From contig NZ_JAMSLX010000002.1 in NCBI RefSeq assembly GCF_023806085.1, positions 248,001 through 312,000 of the forward strand: a stretch of DNA of 64,000 nucleotides, given 5' to 3'. Below, piece by piece: positions 59,379 to 64,000 of this stretch (position 1 is the stretch's first letter; each line of letters opens with the position of its first letter). A model generated the notes under the pieces. It ran no database searches. It was not told the DNA's origin and saw only the letters and a program-made list of their open reading frames with translations. Origin of the DNA: Hephaestia sp. MAHUQ-44. GTDB taxonomy: Bacteria; Pseudomonadota; Alphaproteobacteria; Sphingomonadales; Sphingomonadaceae. A program made the translations under genes and the position numbers.

Positions 59379-60511
59379 TACGTCCCGTCGCTTTCCTTTT
59401 TCTCGGCGAAACGCTGCTCATCCCGCACCTTTACCCGATCGTCGAGGCGCTGGCCGAGGCGGCGCCCGATGTGCCGATCGACCTGTGGGTATCGACCTCG
59501 CTCCACGAACAGTTGATCGGCGGCTGGATCGCGGCGGCGGGCATAACCTCGGCGCGGATTCGCCGTGCGCCGGGCTTCCGGACGCTCCGTGGGTATGACG
59601 ACGGCCGCAACCCGCCGCTTCCCGCCAAACTGCCGATGCTGTTCCGGCTTGCGCCCCGGCTCAACCGCGCCGCGATCGTGGTGTGCGCCGAGCAGACCAG
59701 CCTGTGGCTGCCGCGGGTGCTGCCGATGCGGCCGAAGTTCATCAACACGCTCCACGGCGCGGGCACGATGATGACGCGCGGCGACAAGCGGCGGCAAGCG
59801 GCGTGGAAGACGCTGGTGCCGAGCGCGGGCGAATGCGCGGCGCTGGCCGCACACGGGGTCGATCCGGGCGCGATCGTCCCGATCGGCTACGTCAAGGCAG
59901 GGTTCCGCCATCGCACGGCGGCACGCACATGGTTCGCCGACGATCGGCCGATCGTTCTTTACGCGCCGCATTGGCAGCAGCATCGCTCGTCTTGGTGGCA
60001 ATGGGGGCCGCGCGCGATCGAGGCCGTGCGCGCGAGCGGTCGCTACAATCTGATTTTCGCGCCGCACCAGCGACTGCTCGAAAAGGCGTCCGACCTGCGC
60101 GAGGTCGCCAGTCGAATCGCCGGGCAGCCCGGCGTCCATTGCGATCTCGACAGCTTCGCGATGGTCGATGGCAGTTATACGGCGGCGGCGGACCTGTATC
60201 TGGGCGATACGTCGAGCCAGGTCGTCGAATTCCTGATGCAACCGCGGCCGTGCGTGTTCCTCGATCCGCTCGGCGTCGCGTGGCAGGGCGATCCTTCCTA
60301 TGCGATGTGGGCGGCGGGCGAGGTGGTGACCGATGTTGCCACGCTCGATGCCGCGCTCGCGCAGGCGCCGGCGCTTCATGGCGGGTTCGAGCCCGCGCAA
60401 AGGGCATTTGCCGAGGCGCAGCTTGGCGATGTGAGCGGCGCAGCAGCAGCACGCGCTGCCCGAGTCATCCTCGACGCGCTCGCTCAACCGTCCTATCGGG
60501 CCGCGCAATGA
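59375..60511 (+). CDS. CDP-glycerol glycerophosphotransferase-like (TagF-fold) enzyme
   Basis: A 378-residue GT-B-like protein. The C-terminal part carries the hallmarks of CDP-glycerol glycerophosphotransferases: FINTLHGAGTMMTRGDKRR, IVLYAPHWQQHRSSWWQWG, NLIFAPHQRLLE and ADLYLGDTSSQVVEFLMQPR (about residues 283-302). It should transfer a glycerophosphate-like group from a CDP donor. The GTG start overlaps the upstream TGA (GTGA), and its own TGA overlaps the next ATG. The usual Gram-positive substrate, teichoic acid, is not expected here, so an envelope lipid or glycan acceptor is inferred. Confidence 0.82.
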   Translation: MIRPVAFLFLGETLLIPHLYPIVEALAEAAPDVPIDLWVSTSLHEQLIGGWIAAAGITSARIRRAPGFRTLRGYDDGRNPPLPAKLPMLFRLAPRLNRAAIVVCAEQTSLWLPRVLPMRPKFINTLHGAGTMMTRGDKRRQAAWKTLVPSAGECAALAAHGVDPGAIVPIGYVKAGFRHRTAARTWFADDRPIVLYAPHWQQHRSSWWQWGPRAIEAVRASGRYNLIFAPHQRLLEKASDLREVASRIAGQPGVHCDLDSFAMVDGSYTAAADLYLGDTSSQVVEFLMQPRPCVFLDPLGVAWQGDPSYAMWAAGEVVTDVATLDAALAQAPALHGGFEPAQRAFAEAQLGDVSGAAAARAARVILDALAQPSYRAAQ

Positions 60512-61638
60512 CGACAGCAATCACACAGACGGCCGCGGCGATTCTGCCGATCGGCGATAATGAAACGCTTCTCTGGGGCATGACCGCGCGCGAACGGCTG
60601 CGGCGTATCGCCGTGGCGCACAAGCTCGCCTTCGACAGCGCGGCGCCGGGCAATGTGCTGCTCGCCAATCTCGATTATGTGTTCGATCCCGCCTGGGTGG
60701 CGCATCTGGTCGACAAACCCGGCACCGTGGTGACGCGCGACGGCGTGCCCGTGCTCGCGCATATCGCGACCGATGCGCAGGGCCGGGCGGTGATTGCCGC
60801 CATGCAGACGCGCAAGCGGCTGCGGCCCGCGGGTGGGCTGATCCTGCTGCCCGCCGAGGCCGAGGCGGGCATTTTCAACGAAGCGCTGCGCAAGCGCGAG
60901 CGACCCTTTGCCGAGCGGCTGGTGCCCGAAAAGGTGCCCGCGATCGAGCGCGCAAGCTATGACGGAGCCTATAAGGGCGTCACCGATCTGCTCACCAAAT
61001 ATCTGTGGCCGACCTGGGCGTTCCACCTGACGCGGGTTGCCGCGCGGTTCGGCATGTCGCCCAATCAGGTCACCGCGATCGGATCGCTGTTGTGCATCAT
61101 TGCCACGATCGCGTTCTGGATCGGCTGGTTCTGGACCGGGCTTGCCACCGGGCTTGCATTCATGGTGCTCGATACCGTCGACGGCAAGCTGGCGCGGTGC
61201 ACGATCACCTCGTCGGCGCTGGGCAATGCCTGGGATCACGGGGTCGATCTGGTCCATCCGCCGATCTGGTGGTGGGCCTGGGCGGTGGGCTGCGCGGCCT
61301 ATGGCCTGCCGTTGAGCGATACGATGTTCTGGATCGTGATCGGCACGATGCTGTTCGGCTACGTCGCGCAGCGGCTGATCGAAGGCGCGTTCATCGTGCG
61401 TTTCGGGATGCACATCCATGTATGGCGCCGATTCGACAGCTGGTTCCGGCTGATTACCGCGCGGCGCAATCCCAATATGGTGATTCTGTTCGCGCTGCTG
61501 GTGATCGGCCGGCCCGATTGGGGGATCATCGCGGTTGCGGGCTGGACGTTGATCTCGCTGATCGTCCACCTCGTCCGGCTCTTTCAGGCGATGGAAGAAA
61601 AGGCGAGCGGGCACGAGATCAGAAGCTGGCTCGCCTGA
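60508..61638 (+). CDS. CDP-alcohol phosphatidyltransferase with an unusual N-terminal domain
   Basis: A 376-residue protein. From about residue 150 it is an integral CDP-alcohol phosphotransferase with the complete motif D-x2-DG-x2-AR-x8-G-x3-D-x3-D (Asp222, Asp225, Gly226, Ala229, Arg230, Gly239, Asp243, Asp247) and about six helices. Residues 1-150 form a soluble domain that lacks a nucleotide-binding loop but has LLANLDYVFDPAWVAHLVDK and VTRDGVPVLAHI. It resembles the MobA-like domain of bifunctional inositol-phosphate enzymes in shape only. ATG 60508 overlaps the upstream gene. A palindromic element follows. Confidence 0.88.
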   Translation: MTTAITQTAAAILPIGDNETLLWGMTARERLRRIAVAHKLAFDSAAPGNVLLANLDYVFDPAWVAHLVDKPGTVVTRDGVPVLAHIATDAQGRAVIAAMQTRKRLRPAGGLILLPAEAEAGIFNEALRKRERPFAERLVPEKVPAIERASYDGAYKGVTDLLTKYLWPTWAFHLTRVAARFGMSPNQVTAIGSLLCIIATIAFWIGWFWTGLATGLAFMVLDTVDGKLARCTITSSALGNAWDHGVDLVHPPIWWWAWAVGCAAYGLPLSDTMFWIVIGTMLFGYVAQRLIEGAFIVRFGMHIHVWRRFDSWFRLITARRNPNMVILFALLVIGRPDWGIIAVAGWTLISLIVHLVRLFQAMEEKASGHEIRSWLA

Positions 61639-61650
61639 GCGTTTGCTTGG

Positions 61651-61790
61651 GAAATCGCGAAAGAGCGATTTCCGAGGCGGCACCGGCCCGCTCCCCCACC
61701 CGGCCACCCAACGCCAGTATCCTATGGGTGGCCGGGTGGGGGAGCGGGCCGGCACCGAACGATGTGAAATCCGCCTTTGGCGGCATTTCA
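61651..61790. repeat. Modular palindromic element, copy C (full)
   Basis: Left hairpin GAAATCGC/GCGATTTC (61651-61658, 61665-61672). Constant box GCGGCACCGGCCCGCTCCC starting at 61677. Inner arms CCCGGCCACCCA/TGGGTGGCCGGG (about 61699-61736). The inverted box (about 61735-61757). Right hairpin TGAAATCCGCC/GGCGGcATTTCA (61765-61790). Box plus inner arm gives a stem of 30 or so bp with two mismatched positions. It fills the gap after the CDP-alcohol phosphotransferase. Confidence 0.85.
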
Positions 61791-61805
61791 GATCGAACAC
61801 TGACG

Positions 61806-61826
61806 CCGATGGCGTGGCGCCATCGG
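61806..61826 (+). promoter_or_regulatory. Hairpin just upstream of the DUF2141 ribosome-binding site
   Basis: CCGATGGCG (61806-61814) and CGCCATCGG (61818-61826) form a perfect 9-bp stem with a TGG loop. It ends 4 bases before the AGGAGG (61831-61836) of the DUF2141 gene. It could insulate the leader from the large palindrome upstream. The role is inferred. Confidence 0.45.
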
Positions 61827-61845
61827 TACGAGGAGGTTGGCGCAC

Positions 61846-62313
61846 GTGGTTCGGTCGATCCTGTTGGGAAGCCTCGCGGCAGCGGCGCTGTCGGCACCGC
61901 CCGCGCACGCAGCGGAGGCATGCGATGGCGTGGCCGGCGCGGGCAAGGTCAAGCTGACGGTCACGGCCGAGGGCGTGCGCAGCGCGGCGGGCGAAGTCGC
62001 CTTCACGCTTTACGGCGATGACCAGCGTCGTTTCCTCGCCAAGGGCGGCAAAGCCGGCCGCGTCCGCACGGCCTCGGTCGCCCCACGGACCTCGGCGTGT
62101 TTCTGGGTCACGCCCGGCCATTATGCGGTGGCGATCTATCATGACGAGAATGGCGACCGGACGTTCAACCGCACGCTGACCACCCCCAAGGAGGGGTTCG
62201 GCTTTTCGAACGACGCGCCGACCACGCTCGGGCTGCCGTCGTTCGCCAAGGTGCGCTTCGCGGTGCCCGCGGGCGATATGACGATGCGGATCAGGATGCG
62301 TTACGCGCGCTGA
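61846..62313 (+). CDS. DUF2141 family exported protein
   Basis: A 155-residue exported protein. The N-terminal VRSILLGSLAAAALSAPPAH is a signal peptide (about 1-24). The DUF2141 core is seen in GEVAFTLYGDDQRRFLAKGG and YAVAIYHDENGDRTFNRTLT with KEGFGFSND. The function is unknown. The GTG at 61846 lies 9 bases after AGGAGG (61831-61836); the TTG at 61837 is too close to that site. DUF2141 genes often neighbour sphingolipid or envelope-lipid genes in alphaproteobacteria, as far as I recall. Confidence 0.87.
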   Translation: MVRSILLGSLAAAALSAPPAHAAEACDGVAGAGKVKLTVTAEGVRSAAGEVAFTLYGDDQRRFLAKGGKAGRVRTASVAPRTSACFWVTPGHYAVAIYHDENGDRTFNRTLTTPKEGFGFSNDAPTTLGLPSFAKVRFAVPAGDMTMRIRMRYAR

Positions 62314-62375
62314 TCGGGCGCGTGGCCGCGCCCGGTCTTGTCAATGGCCGCATTCCCGCCCATTTGTTGCGCCAA

Positions 62376-62401
62376 GGAACAATGGTCCCCGCAGTAACGT
62401 A
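62376..62401 (+). promoter_or_regulatory. Candidate EcfG promoter for the lipid kinase gene
   Basis: GGAAC (62376-62380), 17 bases, CGTA (62398-62401), against the EcfG consensus GGAAC-N16/17-CGTT (3 of 4 in the -10). It lies in the 127-bp gap after the DUF2141 gene and just before a short ORF (ATG 62412). Motif only. Confidence 0.35.
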
Positions 62402-62411
62402 GGTGGGAACC

Positions 62412-62444
62412 ATGACAATCACGATACAGGCGGTTGATTCTTGA
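62412..62444 (+). CDS. Possible 10-residue upstream ORF
   Basis: ATG 62412 follows AGGTGGGA at a good distance and reads MTITIQAVDS, then TGA. That TGA overlaps the TTG start of the lipid kinase gene (TTGA). It could be a coupling or regulatory leader, which would explain why the kinase uses a weak TTG start with no ribosome site of its own. No independent evidence of expression. Confidence 0.4.
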   Translation: MTITIQAVDS

Positions 62445-63496
62445 GCAACGGACCTCACGCTTATGCGCGATTTGATGGCGGCGCTCTGATCGCGCGCACG
62501 CGCCATGATGATCGCGTGGTACGCCCGCTCGTGCTGGCGCGGCCGTCACCGGTCACGCTGGCGCCGGGGACGTATCCGTTGCCGCGTGTCGGCGTGGTCA
62601 GCAACCCCAAGAGCCACCGCAATCGCGCGCGCGCGCGCCGCGTGCTCGAATTGCCCGGCGACGTGCGCTTCGAAACCCCGGCGAGCTGGGCGGCGCTCAA
62701 CGAAACGCTCGAACGCTTTGCTGCCGAAGGCGTCGATCTGCTGATCGTCGATGGCGGTGACGGCACAGTGCGCGATGTGATCAGCGCGGCACCTGCGGCC
62801 TTTGGCGACCGGATGCCACGCCTCGCGGTCTTGCCGTCGGGCAAGACCAACGCACTCGCGCTCGATCTCGGCGTGCCGCTCGACTGGACGGTGGTGGATG
62901 CCGTGCAGGCGGCGGCGCGCGGCCGGTTCGTCCGCCGGGCACCGATCGAAATCTATCGCGACGGCGCCGATCAGCCCGATGTACGCGGGTTCCTGTTCGG
63001 GGCGGGTGCCTTCGTGCGCGCAACCAAGGTGGCGCAGCGCACGCATCGCTTCGGCGCGTTCAACGGGCTTGCGGTCGGGCTGTCGCTGGCGCTGGGCATC
63101 GCGCAGACCTTGTTCGGCACGGCGCGCAATCCGTGGCGTATCGGCGAACGGATGCGGTTGACGACCGATGACGGGCGCGATGCCGATCGATCGTTCTACC
63201 TGCTGTTCGCCTCGACGCTCGAACGCTTGCCGCTGTACCTCAAGCCGTTCGGCCGCCGGCGCGCGGGGCTGAAGCTGCTCGCGGTCGATGCACCGCCCAA
63301 GCGGATGGTGCTGACGGTGCCGCCGCTGTTGGCGGGCTCGGAATCAGGGTCGCTCGATCGCGCGGGCTATCGTCGCGCCGATCTGCGTGCGTTCGATCTG
63401 TCGCTCGAAGGCGGATTCATCCTCGACGGCGAACTGTACCGGGGCGGCGATCTCACCGTCCGTGCGGGCGCACCGATCGACTTTGCGGTGCCGTGA
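62441..63496 (+). CDS. Diacylglycerol/sphingoid-type lipid kinase family protein
   Basis: A 351-residue DAGK-fold kinase. VGVVSNPKSHRNRARARRVL is the nucleotide-region start (about residues 50-69), VDGGDGTVRDV the ATP-binding GGDGT (105-109), and LAVLPSGKTNALALDLG a second loop. The C-terminal beta-sandwich domain follows. The catalytic substrate may be a diacylglycerol, sphingoid base or ceramide. The start is TTG at 62441, overlapping the stop of a short upstream ORF. The first 48 residues precede the conserved region, so a later start is possible. Its stop overlaps the next gene's GTG. Confidence 0.87.
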   Translation: MSNGPHAYARFDGGALIARTRHDDRVVRPLVLARPSPVTLAPGTYPLPRVGVVSNPKSHRNRARARRVLELPGDVRFETPASWAALNETLERFAAEGVDLLIVDGGDGTVRDVISAAPAAFGDRMPRLAVLPSGKTNALALDLGVPLDWTVVDAVQAAARGRFVRRAPIEIYRDGADQPDVRGFLFGAGAFVRATKVAQRTHRFGAFNGLAVGLSLALGIAQTLFGTARNPWRIGERMRLTTDDGRDADRSFYLLFASTLERLPLYLKPFGRRRAGLKLLAVDAPPKRMVLTVPPLLAGSESGSLDRAGYRRADLRAFDLSLEGGFILDGELYRGGDLTVRAGAPIDFAVP

Positions 63497-64000
63497 CGGC
63501 GCTGGGCGCCCTCGTCGCGCGCGAGCTCGGCGTCGACACCCCGCCCGCCGTCTCCACCGCCGCGGCCAGCCTGGCCGAGGCGATGGGCGGCGTCGCGGTG
63601 CTGTTCTACGGCTCGGTGCTGCGGACCGGCGACCTTTCGGGCGTGATCGATTTCTACGTGTTGACCGAAAAGGCGGGCGGGGGCCGGGTACGCCGGCTGG
63701 CGAACCGCTGGCTGTGGCCCGAGGTCAGCTATCACGAGATCGCGGTGGGCGAGGCCACGATCCGCGCCAAGGTGGCGACGATGCCGCTCGATATTTTCGA
63801 GCGCGCGGCCGGCGGCGAGGCGCTCGACACGACGATCTGGACGCGGTTCGTCCAGCCCTCGGCGCTGGTCTGGGTCCGCGACGAGGCGATTGCAACGCGC
63901 GTGCGCACCGCCGTGGGCGCCGCAGCGATGACCGCCGCAGGGTTCGCGGCGATGCTGGGGCCGGCCGAGGGCATACCGCGCGCGTTCTGGAAGGCGCTGT
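63493..64000 (+). CDS. Nucleotidyltransferase-fold protein, 3' end missing
   Basis: The GTG at 63493 overlaps the lipid kinase TGA (GTGA), and the frame is open to the window end (about 169 residues). Near residue 37 it has AVLFYGSVLRTGDLSGVID, which resembles the G-S-x9-D-x-D core of nucleotidyltransferases, although only one of the two acidic residues is clear. FYVLT follows. Ala-rich helices come after. The substrate and role are unknown. The overlap shows that it belongs to the same operon as the lipid kinase, so the cluster continues beyond the window. Confidence 0.7.
   Translation, partial: MTALGALVARELGVDTPPAVSTAAASLAEAMGGVAVLFYGSVLRTGDLSGVIDFYVLTEKAGGGRVRRLANRWLWPEVSYHEIAVGEATIRAKVATMPLDIFERAAGGEALDTTIWTRFVQPSALVWVRDEAIATRVRTAVGAAAMTAAGFAAMLGPAEGIPRAFWKAL

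Overview
The window is 64 kb of dense, high-GC chromosomal DNA from an alphaproteobacterium, most likely a sphingomonad (Sphingomonas or a close relative). Supporting signs are the long type-2 leuA, pyruvate dehydrogenase E1 beta carrying its own lipoyl domain, the trpF-trpB-trpA-accD-folC string, AUGA/GUGA stop-start overlaps throughout, families typical of sphingomonads (DUF4170, DUF3618, DUF883, DUF4168, DUF6628-like) and short palindromic intergenic repeats. I saw no IS element, phage, CRISPR array, tRNA or rRNA gene.

Layout. 1-4.4 kb: 3' part of carB, greA and a rhomboid protease. 4.5-6.5 kb (minus): a four-gene set of small envelope/stress-type proteins (DUF883, holin-X, DUF3618, unknown) behind a possible EcfG promoter. 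6.6-10.9 kb: eno, an ftsB-like gene, pdhA, pdhB. 10.9-13.6 kb (minus): a three-gene TadG/TadE cassette. 13.7-20.1 kb: squalene/phytoene-synthase-like gene, EF-hand protein, trmFO, YhhN-family gene, DUF952, gyrA. 20.2-27.0 kb (minus): branched-chain amino-acid genes leuA (with a leucine-rich leader peptide and attenuator hairpin), a TMEM175-type channel, yceI, ilvC, ilvN, ilvB. 27.1-33.2 kb: miaA and serB head to head, then a ParA / ribbon-helix-helix / SPOR-domain locus. 33.4-37.0 kb (minus): a catalytically degenerate pyrC-like gene, pyrB, an L,D-transpeptidase and ruvX. 37.2-44.7 kb: DUF4168, DUF3089 hydrolase, DUF4153 protein, gatC-gatA-gatB and a periplasmic cyclophilin. 44.7-48.5 kb: rsmD, rluB-type pseudouridine synthase, single-domain response regulator, ampG. 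48.5-55.4 kb (minus): lapA-pyrF-GFA-trpF-trpB-trpA-accD-folC-DUF6628. 55.5-58.6 kb (minus): DUF3376 patatin and an exonuclease/endonuclease/phosphatase.

58.65-64 kb: the most interesting part. A CTP-transferase-like enzyme, a CDP-glycerol-glycerophosphotransferase-like enzyme and a CDP-alcohol phosphotransferase are joined by stop-start overlaps. They are followed by a DUF2141 protein, a diacylglycerol/sphingoid-type lipid kinase and a partial nucleotidyltransferase-fold gene that runs off the window. Together they look like a pathway that builds a phosphodiester-linked polar head group on an envelope lipid. Anionic sphingolipids such as ceramide phosphoglycerates are the leading guess in a sphingomonad.

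Three intergenic sites share a modular palindromic element: a variable hairpin followed by a constant GC-rich box, and in two of them an inverted box and a second variable hairpin. Starts were chosen by ribosome-binding site, overlap with the upstream gene and family N-terminus. Non-ATG starts are common here and are noted where they matter.
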